From Paenibacillus sp. (lineage in GTDB: Bacteria > Bacillota > Bacilli > Paenibacillales > YIM-B00363), in contig NZ_DASQNA010000007.1 in NCBI RefSeq assembly GCF_035645195.1, positions 310,001 through 374,000 on the forward strand: a stretch of DNA of 64,000 nucleotides. Direction: 5' to 3'. The translations under genes were made by a program, and so were the position numbers. How positions within the stretch are numbered: position 1 is the first letter of the stretch; every line of letters starts with the position of its first letter. The notes beneath the pieces were generated by a model. It did not search any database. It saw only the letters and a program-made list of their open reading frames with translations, and was not told the DNA's origin. Positions 25,654-33,083 of the stretch are shown here, piece after piece.

Positions 25654-25748
25654 CGTGGGTATTTCTTTGCCGATCTGAGAATTTAAAATTGCGGCTGTAT
25701 CAGTAATTATTGCCGATAGCTCAGTTCACATTAAACCCGTGTTTATCA

Positions 25749-26021
25749 TCAATATGAATTAACTTGCCCCATAATTGCCCCATGTTGCCCCCCCGAACTT
25801 CCACTGCGATCACCGTGGTCTTGAGAAATCCCAATATGAATGTGATCGAGGGAAACGCCGTATATTCTGCATAGTTCCAGAGCCTTGTCGTATTCCATTT
25901 TCCTATTATCCATTTCATAACGTAAAAGCGATTTCGTCGATATACCGACCAAGCTGGCCGCCTCCTCAAGCGATAGGCCCGCATTTTCTCTCGCAGCGCA
26001 AAGCGTTAATTTATACGACAT
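25749..26021 (-). CDS. XRE-family HTH regulator
   Basis: 90 residues, ATG after GGGAGGCAC. HTH_3 fold at residues 5-60: LTLCAARENAGLSLEEAASLVGISTKSLLRYE... with the recognition helix ISTKSLLRYEMD and then YDKALELCRIYGVSLDHI. The last 25 residues (HGDRSGSSGGQHG) are low in order. Divergent from a second small HTH gene 81 bp away, the layout of a phage genetic switch, though both are small for a lysogeny repressor. Confidence 0.82.
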   Translation of the reverse strand: MSYKLTLCAARENAGLSLEEAASLVGISTKSLLRYEMDNRKMEYDKALELCRIYGVSLDHIHIGISQDHGDRSGSSGGQHGAIMGQVNSY

Positions 26022-26038
26022 CCTTGAAGTGCCTCCCG

Positions 26039-26067
26039 TTTACGTGCTGAAAAAGTATGTGTATAAT
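26039..26067 (+). promoter_or_regulatory. Promoter for the plus-strand HTH gene
   Basis: TTTACG (26039-26044), 17-bp spacer, TATAAT (26062-26067), about 36 nt before the start codon. Confidence 0.55.
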
Positions 26068-26102
26068 TTTCCAATACAAATAAATTAAATAAGAGGTGTT
26101 AG

Positions 26103-26312
26103 ATGGCGCTCCGGTTGAGGAGCCGCCTGCCTGAAATTCTCGATCAAACCGGAAAAACACAAGCCGCGTTGGCCGACTATTTAAACGTAACCGAGAGTTA
26201 TATTTCTCAGGTTATAAATGGAAAGCGACAACTGTCTGTCATGAAGTTAAAATTAGCAGCGAGATTTTTAAACTGTTCGATGGACGATTTGATCGAGTTG
26301 ATTGAAGATTAA
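26103..26312 (+). CDS. Small XRE/Cro-type HTH protein
   Basis: 69 residues; ATG with AAGAGGTG 8 nt upstream. Consists only of a HTH_3 domain: LPEILDQTGKTQAALADYLNVTESYISQVINGKRQLSV, then LKLAARFLNCSMDDLIELIED. Divergent from the 25749 gene, sharing a short AT-rich promoter region where one or both may bind. Confidence 0.88.
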   Translation: MALRLRSRLPEILDQTGKTQAALADYLNVTESYISQVINGKRQLSVMKLKLAARFLNCSMDDLIELIED

Positions 26313-26574
26313 AAGCAGGCGGTTGGGCTTAATAGCTCCTCCTCCGGACCAGACTTAAGCTATACGTTAAGTTGTTCTCATAGAAGTCCATTCACCTCGC
26401 CATTCGGCAGCTGGCTGGCATAGATCTCAGAAGTCACTTCTCGCTGTTTCCTTAGCCCCTTTAGCTTTGCGCCGCCGGCTTTCACCGGCTTTGCCATTTC
26501 GTTACATACAAATATAACACCTTTTTACATTTCTTTATATAGTTAATATTCCATATTTATCTATGTGGCTTGAT

Positions 26575-28920
26575 CTAGGTGGCATTTCGAACAGGCTTCG
26601 GCAGCTTCGTGATGAACCGTGCGTACCCATCGGCGTTCTTAATCAGGTTGAGGGAATGGTACCGAGGCAGGTTGAGCAGGTCCTCCTCCTGGTACGGATA
26701 CAGCTCACTCTGCAGCTCCGCATAGTTCTTCTTATCGCACCCGCTTATCAGCATGTAGGAAGCGTTGGCACTCCGGAGCTCGTCTCGGATGATGTTGATC
26801 TGGTTCAAATAGTGGCAGCTGATGATCGGCTTCAAGCTGAATTTTGCGAGCCGGCTTAGATTCTCCTTCAGCATCCGTTCCGTCGTGCGCACCTGGTACA
26901 ATTCGTCGATGACCATGTTCACCTTCGTATGCTTCGAGCGGTCCGGGATCTGGTAGTCGCGGATCTGGAGCGCGAGTCGGAGCTTCGACATCCAGTAGGT
27001 GCAGATGACGTCCTTCTCGGCGTCCGTCGGGTAGGCGCGCTCCGGCATCCGGATGCAGATCAGTTGGTTCTTCTGGATCTCCTTTACGAGGTCGATATTG
27101 CCGGCCGTATCTTTCTGCAGCATCATCTCGAGGTACGTGTTCGCCTCGAGCTCGTTCATGCGGTCGATGATGCCGGATATAAGCGAATCCTTCGTTCCGG
27201 TCACGACGCCCTTCTTGTCGGTCTCATCGAGCTCGGCGAGACTCGCGGCATGCTTGCGGAGAAGCTCCGCCTGCGAGGCCGGCGCCGCATTGATTGCTAC
27301 GGCGCGCGCCTCGTGGTCCTGCAGCACCTCGAATACGTCTCGGATAGCCCCACCGTTGATGAAGACGACGAGCGCAGCCGCCTGCAGATAACGCTTCATT
27401 TTTGGCGTCAGCGGCGCATCGTTTGTCGCGATCGCATTGACCAGCGTCTGCAGCTGCGTCGCCGACATCTTCGCGTTCTCGTATTGGCGGAGTGGATCCG
27501 CGCTGCGGCCGATCTCATTGTAGCCGAGCCCTTGCAGCTTCCGGAGATCCCCGCACTCGATGTTCAGAACTTTCTCCGGCGGGAACAGCGCGGCGATCTC
27601 GCTGCTGAGCTGGCAGTTCGAGATGAAGTCGAAGACGATCATGCACTCACCGTTTCGGATCGCGTCCGCGCCGAGGTTCCCGAGCAGCGTCGACTTGCCG
27701 GCGCGCGTCGGACCGATTAGCACCAGCGTCAGGTTCCGGTATTCCCGGTCCGTCGAGAGGTACGCCTTCTGCTCCTGGCCGCGGTACGTGTTCGTACCGA
27801 TGCACATGACGCCATGCCGCAAATCCTCCGGCACTTCCGTCTCCTGCGTCTCCACCCGCTCAATCCCTGCAAAACGCTCAAGCACCTCGCGCCCCGGCAG
27901 AGCGATGAAGTTCTGCGCCTCCTGGTCTCCGATCTTGTTCCGCTCTGCATGCAGCGTGTAGTCCGTGAAGTGGAACGTACGTCGGTACGGCTTATACGCG
28001 AGCCTGTTGTCCTCCGAGATCGTGTCAAAGCTCTGCGCCAGGCTGCGCGCCGCGTTCCGCTGCCGGAGACCGTCGGCACTCTCGCTGAGGACCACGATTT
28101 CCGTGTTCAGGATCGTCGCGCCGGCTTTCCGCTGCGTAGACTCGCTGATAGCCTTGCCGCCGTTCAGGCGCTCGATCAGCCCCTCCAGTAGGTTCGTACG
28201 CGTCTCTTTTGCTTTCTTTCCGGTGAACACCTCGCCCATCTCCGACAGCAGCGTGTTGGCCACCGAAAGCGCCATCTTGGCCGCGTAGCCGAGGCCCGCC
28301 TTGTTACGGTCGACCGGCATGTGACGGTTCACCTTGTCGATCGTATGGCGGTACGTGGCGCGCCAGGAGAACTGGGAGCCGGGCAGGAAGTTATAGAACA
28401 CCGCAGCCTTGTCACCCTCCTCGAGGAGCTCAACAACGTTCAGGTTGCTCAGCAGCAGGTCGTTGTTGCGGCGGTCCGTCGCCAGGCTGAGGGCGTCCTC
28501 CTTCTCGTAATGCAGCTGCAGCTTCGTCGCGCCTACGCCGAACTCCGGCAGTGCGTCTACCTCCTCGATCGTGACGCCGGTCCAGACGTCTGTGATCTTC
28601 TCTCGCAGAAAACTGAGGTGCTGGCGCGGAACGATGAAATAGAACTCGATGCGCTGCCGCTCCATGTAGACGTAATAGCTGACCTTGGCCGGCGCCGTCA
28701 CGCTGTACCGTGTACCGAGCAAAAACTCGCGGCCGAGCACCTTGATGAGCTTCTCCTCCTCCCGCTTCACGTTCTCAAGTATGTTCTTGTATAGCGTAGC
28801 GATTGCCCGGGCGATTTTGTGCGTGGCTTGGTTCCGAATCGAATTATTTGGTTTGAGTCTTAGAAAAGCATACTCCGGGCGGACGACTTGCAGCACGTTG
28901 CGGATCGGGACGGACTTCAT
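26575..28920 (-). CDS. VirB4/HerA-superfamily conjugation-type ATPase
   Basis: 781 residues from the ATG at 28920 (GAGAGGTG upstream). Residues 1-395 are a non-catalytic N-terminal part without transmembrane segments. Residues 396-781 form a P-loop motor: Walker A LIGPTRAGKST (401-411), a strand ECMIVFDFISN, Walker B VNMVIDELYQV and a late conserved ISCHYLNQINIIRDELRSANASYMLI, the pattern of VirB4/TraG/HerA-type pumps. It overlaps the M23 peptidase stop by ATGA and is the last of four overlapping genes with T4SS-like features. No relaxase or coupling-protein partner is visible. Role unknown: DNA or protein translocation is the obvious guess; a defence or superinfection role is possible. It is not the phage terminase, which is elsewhere. 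Confidence 0.8.
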   Translation of the reverse strand: MKSVPIRNVLQVVRPEYAFLRLKPNNSIRNQATHKIARAIATLYKNILENVKREEEKLIKVLGREFLLGTRYSVTAPAKVSYYVYMERQRIEFYFIVPRQHLSFLREKITDVWTGVTIEEVDALPEFGVGATKLQLHYEKEDALSLATDRRNNDLLLSNLNVVELLEEGDKAAVFYNFLPGSQFSWRATYRHTIDKVNRHMPVDRNKAGLGYAAKMALSVANTLLSEMGEVFTGKKAKETRTNLLEGLIERLNGGKAISESTQRKAGATILNTEIVVLSESADGLRQRNAARSLAQSFDTISEDNRLAYKPYRRTFHFTDYTLHAERNKIGDQEAQNFIALPGREVLERFAGIERVETQETEVPEDLRHGVMCIGTNTYRGQEQKAYLSTDREYRNLTLVLIGPTRAGKSTLLGNLGADAIRNGECMIVFDFISNCQLSSEIAALFPPEKVLNIECGDLRKLQGLGYNEIGRSADPLRQYENAKMSATQLQTLVNAIATNDAPLTPKMKRYLQAAALVVFINGGAIRDVFEVLQDHEARAVAINAAPASQAELLRKHAASLAELDETDKKGVVTGTKDSLISGIIDRMNELEANTYLEMMLQKDTAGNIDLVKEIQKNQLICIRMPERAYPTDAEKDVICTYWMSKLRLALQIRDYQIPDRSKHTKVNMVIDELYQVRTTERMLKENLSRLAKFSLKPIISCHYLNQINIIRDELRSANASYMLISGCDKKNYAELQSELYPYQEEDLLNLPRYHSLNLIKNADGYARFITKLPKPVRNAT

Positions 28921-29603
28921 GCTGCAACACCTCTCACGAAAAATCGGACCAATACATACACGGTGAATAGGATCCCGCTCCAGCGGTACCCATCTTTGAG
29001 CCCAACGACCCCGAGGACGATGCCCAACCCGCATCCAATCAGTGTGATCGGGTAGATCGCGTCGACGAGAAGGTTCCCCGTCGCGGCCAGCCAGTCAACG
29101 ATCTGCTCCTGAATGTGGCCCCTCACTGCGGCTTTCGCCTCGCCGACCGTGCTGCCGAGTGCCCGCTCCGCGAGACCCCTGATCGGTGCGGTAAGCGCCG
29201 AGCCCACGCCACCCCCGCTAAACTTGTCGACCGTCTCCGCCATCGGCGTCGGATCGATCCACTCTCCACCCCGCATCATGGCAAAGTGCAGGTGCGGCCC
29301 GGTCGAGTGGCCAGTGTTCCCGCTGAAGCCGAGCAGCTCGCCGACGCGGATCCGCTCCCCGTCGTGGACGGTCACTTTATCCATGTGGCCGTACACGATC
29401 CTCGTTCCGTCGTCCAGGCGGAGAATGACGCCCTTTCCGATGTTCTCGGCGCCGTAGTCGACCACGCGCTCGACGACGCCGTCTGCAACGCTGTGCAGCT
29501 CCGTGCCGCGCGGCATGGCGAGGTCGATGCCGGTGTGCACCCGGCCGTCGCGGACCTCTTCGAGGGTGCCGTAGGGCGACGTGAGACGAAACTTCATAGG
29601 CAT
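28917..29603 (-). CDS. M23-type peptidase with C-terminal membrane segments
   Basis: 228 residues from the ATG at 29603 (GGAGGGAC upstream). The LytM domain begins almost at the N-terminus, without a signal peptide: GRVHTGIDLAMPRGTELHSVADGVVERV holds the first zinc ligands (His-x3-Asp), and GPHLHFAM the last. The C-terminal third has an amphipathic linker and two hydrophobic segments (DAIYPITLIGCGLGIVLGVVGL, WSGILFTVYVLVRFFV). This is the reverse of the usual anchor-then-peptidase order and suggests the domain is placed by the T4SS-like complex. It fits a VirB1-like wall-opening role; it is coupled to the ATPase gene. Confidence 0.82.
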   Translation of the reverse strand: MPMKFRLTSPYGTLEEVRDGRVHTGIDLAMPRGTELHSVADGVVERVVDYGAENIGKGVILRLDDGTRIVYGHMDKVTVHDGERIRVGELLGFSGNTGHSTGPHLHFAMMRGGEWIDPTPMAETVDKFSGGGVGSALTAPIRGLAERALGSTVGEAKAAVRGHIQEQIVDWLAATGNLLVDAIYPITLIGCGLGIVLGVVGLKDGYRWSGILFTVYVLVRFFVRGVAA

Positions 29604-29616
29604 GCCGTGTCCCTCC

Positions 29617-30039
29617 TTACACCTCGAAGATCCCCTCGACCTGTTCCAGACACCAGGGCAGCCCGAGCAGAATGACGTAAACCAGCAGATACCCAAGGAA
29701 ATTCTTGCGCGCCGAGATCATATCTCCCTGAACCATGTTCGTCACCGTGTCCAATCCCCCTTTGAACACGATCACCCATTTGCCGATCCCAACCAGCGGC
29801 CGGTAAATCGCCTCGGCCTTTGCGTCGATCGCATCCTGTGTCGTCGGAGCGAATGCCGACACCGCGTCGGCCGCGAAGCTCAGGTCGGCGCCCGCCAGGC
29901 ACAGCGTCGCCGTGACGCCGGCGACCCGGTAAACGATCTTGTTCCGGTCGAAGTGTTCGACGATGATCTCGACCGTCGTCTTCGGCTTCCATTCGCCCCG
30001 GACGAACTCACGGAACGGGATTACCTCCGTACGTGCCAT
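29617..30039 (-). CDS. Small membrane protein, VirB2/TrbC-like topology
   Basis: 140 residues from the ATG at 30039 (GAGGTGAG upstream). It has a long polar N-terminus (about 35 residues), a signal-like hydrophobic stretch VAGVTATLCLAGADLSFAADA, then a helix pair IYRPLVGIGKWVIVFKGG and ARKNFLGYLLVYVILLGLPW joined by a polar loop. A late signal sequence followed by two closely spaced transmembrane helices resembles conjugation pilins (VirB2/TrbC). No sequence-level match is claimed. Between the RHH-like and M23 genes of the same operon. Confidence 0.6.
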   Translation of the reverse strand: MARTEVIPFREFVRGEWKPKTTVEIIVEHFDRNKIVYRVAGVTATLCLAGADLSFAADAVSAFAPTTQDAIDAKAEAIYRPLVGIGKWVIVFKGGLDTVTNMVQGDMISARKNFLGYLLVYVILLGLPWCLEQVEGIFEV

Positions 30040-30044
30040 AGCTC

Positions 30045-30299
30045 TCACCTCGATTGATTATTGGGCCGGAAGACGGCCGACTTGCCTGCGACCGGGATTG
30101 GCCGTGGCTGTTGTGCGACGATCGGCTGCTCTACAATTTGGATGGTTTTCTTCGTCCGAATCCCGAGCATGTAGCGTAAGCCATCCCTGACCATTTCCGA
30201 GAGCTCGCCGGCGCTAATTCCGGCCGTCGCTTGCCGCAGGTCCGCGTCGCGGTTCTTCCTCAGCCGCGCCTCGATCTTCTCCCTTTCTTTGCCCGACAT
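30045..30299 (-). CDS. Small basic protein, possible ribbon-helix-helix/mobilisation-type regulator
   Basis: 84 residues from the ATG at 30299 (GGAGGGTG upstream). The N-terminal half is charged and helical (KEREKIEARLRKNRDADLRQ), then ISAGELSEMVRDGLRYMLGI, a helix typical of small RHH or MobC-like proteins, and a Pro/Gln-rich tail. First gene of the T4SS-like operon; its stop overlaps the next ribosome binding site. It may bind DNA as operon regulator or accessory factor. Confidence 0.5.
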   Translation of the reverse strand: MSGKEREKIEARLRKNRDADLRQATAGISAGELSEMVRDGLRYMLGIRTKKTIQIVEQPIVAQQPRPIPVAGKSAVFRPNNQSR

Positions 30300-30431
30300 T
30301 CGCATCACCCTCCGTCTGACGGTTGTGATACATGTGTATGACTAATTGATTGTCCATGTTTCGGAGTTTTTGAATAATTTTTCATAGAGTTGTCCACCCT
30401 ATTGCTAGAAAAGCATGGGGAGGTTGGACTT

Positions 30432-30659
30432 ATGTTCGGATTGGGTAAACCGCGGACCCGGCTCGGTAAATTTATCGACGCGGACGCGGAGCTTTCGCAG
30501 GAGCTGGTAGCAAAGAAAAGCGGAGTCAGTCGGGATGGGATCTCGGACCTTTGCGATGGTCGGAAGAACATCAGACCTGGGGAGAAGACGCAGGTGAAAA
30601 TTATCGGAGCTCTGCGGAGAATGGGATATAACGTAAACCCGGATGATTTCTGGCCATAA
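30432..30659 (+). CDS. HTH domain protein (XRE-like)
   Basis: 75 residues, ATG after GGGGAGGTT. MFGLGKPRTRLGKFIDADAE then SQELVAKKSGVSRDGISDLC with a clear helix-turn-helix, and a C-terminal VNPDDFWP. Small proteins of this type are common in Bacillus and Paenibacillus prophages. Divergent from the T4SS-like operon, so it may control it. Confidence 0.75.
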   Translation: MFGLGKPRTRLGKFIDADAELSQELVAKKSGVSRDGISDLCDGRKNIRPGEKTQVKIIGALRRMGYNVNPDDFWP

Positions 30660-30902
30660 AAAAATCCGCAAGACAGAGCGTCTGACGGACGGGCGCTTTA
30701 TGGCGTCCGACAAATGTCGTACAGCGAGTTTTCCAGGGTCTTGAGCGTTGCCACCGCTGATCGCGTTCAGGCAACGCTTTATGATCCCTATATGCATACG
30801 AACGCCGGCGAGGAAATATGCCGAAAATGAAACCTTTCCCGGTCGCCATCCGTAGGTGTATACTACCATTGGTTACCTACAAAGGGGAGGAAATTGGATC
30901 TT

Positions 30903-31559
30903 ATGAAAAAATGGGGAATTGTTACTCTTGTAGCGCTAACGGCAATCGTTTCGGCATCTGCCGCAAGCGCAGCCACCAAACTCACGCTCATCGTTAACGG
31001 CAAGGTATCCGCAGCCGAAACAAAACTGATCGACGGAGTGACATACGTTCCGCTCCGATCTGCAGCGGAGTTACTTGGCGCGGAAGTGAATTTCGACCCT
31101 GTGACGAACACGATTACGATCACTGGTAAGAATGCGACGACAACGTCCCCAGCCTCTAGTGCAAAATCATTTAACGTCGACGTAACCTTACAAAGCGGTC
31201 CTATGGTAATGAAAATTTCCAAGGTTACACTAGATCCGGCTTACAAGTACGACGATCATTATGAGCCCGTAAATGCAGTTCTCCTTGAAATGACGATTGA
31301 AAACACTTCTAACAATACGGTCACCTGGTACCCCGGCGGCGAAATCGTGACCGACACTAAGGAGCAAATAACCGGCCTTACATACGATACGATGAGCGGA
31401 GAATACAAAGGCAAAGTCGTCCGTAAAGGAACGTATTTCTATGAGGCGAAAGGAAACGTGCTGGATATAAAAAGCCTCAATCTGTTTGTAGAACCTGCAT
31501 ACGATGCGAACTATAATGACCTGAGTGAAGATGTTGTCACTGAAATAATCCTCGAATAA
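30903..31559 (+). CDS. Secreted protein: copper amine oxidase N-like domain plus DUF4352-like domain
   Basis: 218 residues from the ATG at 30903; AAGGGGAGG is 12 nt upstream. Signal peptide MKKWGIVTLVALTAIVSASA. Residues about 26-75 are the copper-amine-oxidase N-terminal-like fold frequent in paenibacilli (LIVNGKVSAAETKLIDGVTY, VPLRSAAELLGAEVNFD). Residues about 90-218 form an immunoglobulin-like domain (AVLLEMTIENTSNNTVTWYP). Standing alone on the plus strand next to the lysis genes, it looks like a lysogenic-conversion gene (moron). Its C-terminus ends 6 nt before the shared terminator. Confidence 0.8.
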   Translation: MKKWGIVTLVALTAIVSASAASAATKLTLIVNGKVSAAETKLIDGVTYVPLRSAAELLGAEVNFDPVTNTITITGKNATTTSPASSAKSFNVDVTLQSGPMVMKISKVTLDPAYKYDDHYEPVNAVLLEMTIENTSNNTVTWYPGGEIVTDTKEQITGLTYDTMSGEYKGKVVRKGTYFYEAKGNVLDIKSLNLFVEPAYDANYNDLSEDVVTEIILE

Positions 31560-31564
31560 AAATA

Positions 31565-31603
31565 AAAAATCCCCCGCCAGCCAATACGGCCAGCGGGGGT
31601 TTC
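31565..31603 (-). terminator. Terminator at the end of the lysis genes
   Basis: Minus strand ACCCCCGCTGGCC ... GGCTGGCGGGGGATTTTTTATTTT. It also stops the converging plus-strand gene. Confidence 0.85.
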
Positions 31604-31646
31604 GACTCTCTAGGAGGTTCGTATAGCTTGCCTCTAAAAAGGCTAT

Positions 31647-31892
31647 TTATTCCCTTTTCTTCACCGTATTTTTCACTCCGGAGTAGGCCCCGATCGCTGA
31701 CAGGCCCATCACCAGACCGACGAGAACAGCCTGACGCGGGTCGTTCGGCGCGACGTAGATAAACCCTCCGGCGAGCCCGAGTAGGAGCGCCACACCCGGC
31801 AGTAGACGCGGTCTGACGCCGAACCTTTGGATGACACCGACCAATGCGACAATCAACGGGATGAGTGCAATATCGTACGCTTGGAAGTCCAT
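31647..31892 (-). CDS. Holin
   Basis: 81 residues. Three hydrophobic segments: IALIPLIVALVGVIQRFG, LLPGVALLLGLAGGFIYV and AVLVGLVMGLSAIGAYSGV, with a charged C-terminus VKKRE; the pattern matches the A118-type phage holins. It lies 2 nt after the endolysin gene. Forms the membrane lesion that lets the endolysin reach the wall. Confidence 0.85.
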   Translation of the reverse strand: MDFQAYDIALIPLIVALVGVIQRFGVRPRLLPGVALLLGLAGGFIYVAPNDPRQAVLVGLVMGLSAIGAYSGVKNTVKKRE

Positions 31893-31894
31893 GG

Positions 31895-32704
31895 CTACTT
31901 CGTCTCCTTTTTCGTAATATCGACCGTCGGATCATCCCACTCGACGTGGGCTCCGAACATCTCCGCAATCACGCGCGCCGGCAGATAAGACACGTTGTTA
32001 ATCAGGTATCCGTCTCCGACGCGCTGGCCGTTCACGGCGGCGCCAATACGCCGCTGGATAGCCGGTAACGGCTTTGCGTTCCAGTTCAGGAAATCCGGCT
32101 CCATAACGTTCACGTCGAGACGCCCGTTGTACGGCAGGCCGTCGTTGCTGCTCGTGTACTGGTGAATCGCCCACCGGTCCCACACACCGTTCTCGCCTGG
32201 CGTCTTCACGTCGTAATGTGCGATCCAGACCGGCCACGCCGACAGCGTCTTGTCCAGGTATGTCTTCGTGAACGCGGTATACGTGTAAACGATCGGATTC
32301 TCACCGGTGAGTTTTTCGAGGTGCTGCAGCCAGCGCCGGCAGAAGTCCGTGATGAACGTCCGATTGTACTTGTCGCGATGCTTCTCGAAATCGTCCTCGT
32401 TCCGCTCGATGTCGAGCGCGAACGGCAGGTCATGCTGTAGTTCCTTCGTGGCGGCGAGCAGATTTTCGACTTCTTTGCGCGGATCGTTATAGATGCGCGC
32501 GTAGTGGTAGAAGCCGATCTTCAGCCCCGCGCGGCGCGCGCCGGCGTAGTGCTCTTTCAGTTTCGGATCCGTGTACGTCACACCCTCGGTCGCTTTGATG
32601 TAGACGAACTGGACGCCCGCGGCGCGCATCTTCATCCAGTCGATCGCGCCCTGGTGCCGGCTGACGTCGATCCCCTTGATATGCTTGTCCGTTCTGGTTT
32701 GCAT
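31895..32704 (-). CDS. Endolysin: GH25 muramidase with a copper-amine-oxidase-N-like C-terminal domain
   Basis: 269 residues. GH25 domain at residues about 8-205: KGIDVSRHQGAIDW (catalytic Asp), YIKATEG, GFYHYAR, FALDIE (catalytic Asp-x-Glu) and the WAIHQY region near the end. Residues about 212-262 carry AAVNGQRVGDGYLINN then VSYLPARVIAEMFGAHVEWD, the same small domain as in the secreted protein at 30903, probably a wall-binding or structural module here. No signal peptide, as for holin-dependent lysins. Confidence 0.93.
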   Translation of the reverse strand: MQTRTDKHIKGIDVSRHQGAIDWMKMRAAGVQFVYIKATEGVTYTDPKLKEHYAGARRAGLKIGFYHYARIYNDPRKEVENLLAATKELQHDLPFALDIERNEDDFEKHRDKYNRTFITDFCRRWLQHLEKLTGENPIVYTYTAFTKTYLDKTLSAWPVWIAHYDVKTPGENGVWDRWAIHQYTSSNDGLPYNGRLDVNVMEPDFLNWNAKPLPAIQRRIGAAVNGQRVGDGYLINNVSYLPARVIAEMFGAHVEWDDPTVDITKKETK

Positions 32705-32705
32705 T

Positions 32706-33008
32706 TTACTGTCCTCCTCCTTGCCCGTCTAATCGGTTCAGCCGGTGATGAGCTTGCTTTGTGGACTCCTCAACCCGGGTTACCCGCTCCGCCAGTGCTT
32801 CAAATCTCTGCCCCTGCGCCCGCTGCTCGATCCGGACGTCGTCGATGCCGCGCTTGATGTATTCCATATCCGTGTGCAGCCGGGCATCCTTGCTGGCTTC
32901 AGCAACCGTGTCTTGGCGAATGGCTCGGGAGCGGCCAAGCCAACCCAAGAGAATCCCACTTCCCGCTGCAGCTAATGAGATGATTGCCGTGAGTGTTGCA
33001 GTATCCAA
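32706..33008 (-). CDS. Phage lysis-cassette protein (XhlA-like topology)
   Basis: 100 residues: an N-terminal transmembrane segment (LTAIISLAAAGSGILLGWLG) followed by about 70 residues of charged coiled coil (DMEYIKRGIDDVRIEQ, ERVTRVEESTKQAHHRLNRL). It ends 1 nt before the endolysin start region. Its topology is similar to hemolysin XhlA-type holin accessory proteins, though the order of coil and membrane segment is reversed. Confidence 0.65.
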   Translation of the reverse strand: MDTATLTAIISLAAAGSGILLGWLGRSRAIRQDTVAEASKDARLHTDMEYIKRGIDDVRIEQRAQGQRFEALAERVTRVEESTKQAHHRLNRLDGQGGGQ

Positions 33009-33021
33009 GTCCGCACCCCCG

Positions 33022-33053
33022 AAAATAAAATAGCCCCGGATCGGTTCCGAGGC
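33022..33053 (-). terminator. Terminator between tail and lysis genes
   Basis: Minus strand GCCTCGGAACCGATCCGGGGC followed by TATTTTATTTTC; G-U pairs within the stem. Confidence 0.6.
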
Positions 33054-33083
33054 AAGGACTCGTTATGGAGCTATCGAACTTCG

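Noticed and set aside
26575-28920. The large ATPase as the phage packaging terminase
   Set aside because: A complete terminase pair is present at 48968-51171; this ATPase lacks a nuclease domain and has VirB4/HerA-type motifs.
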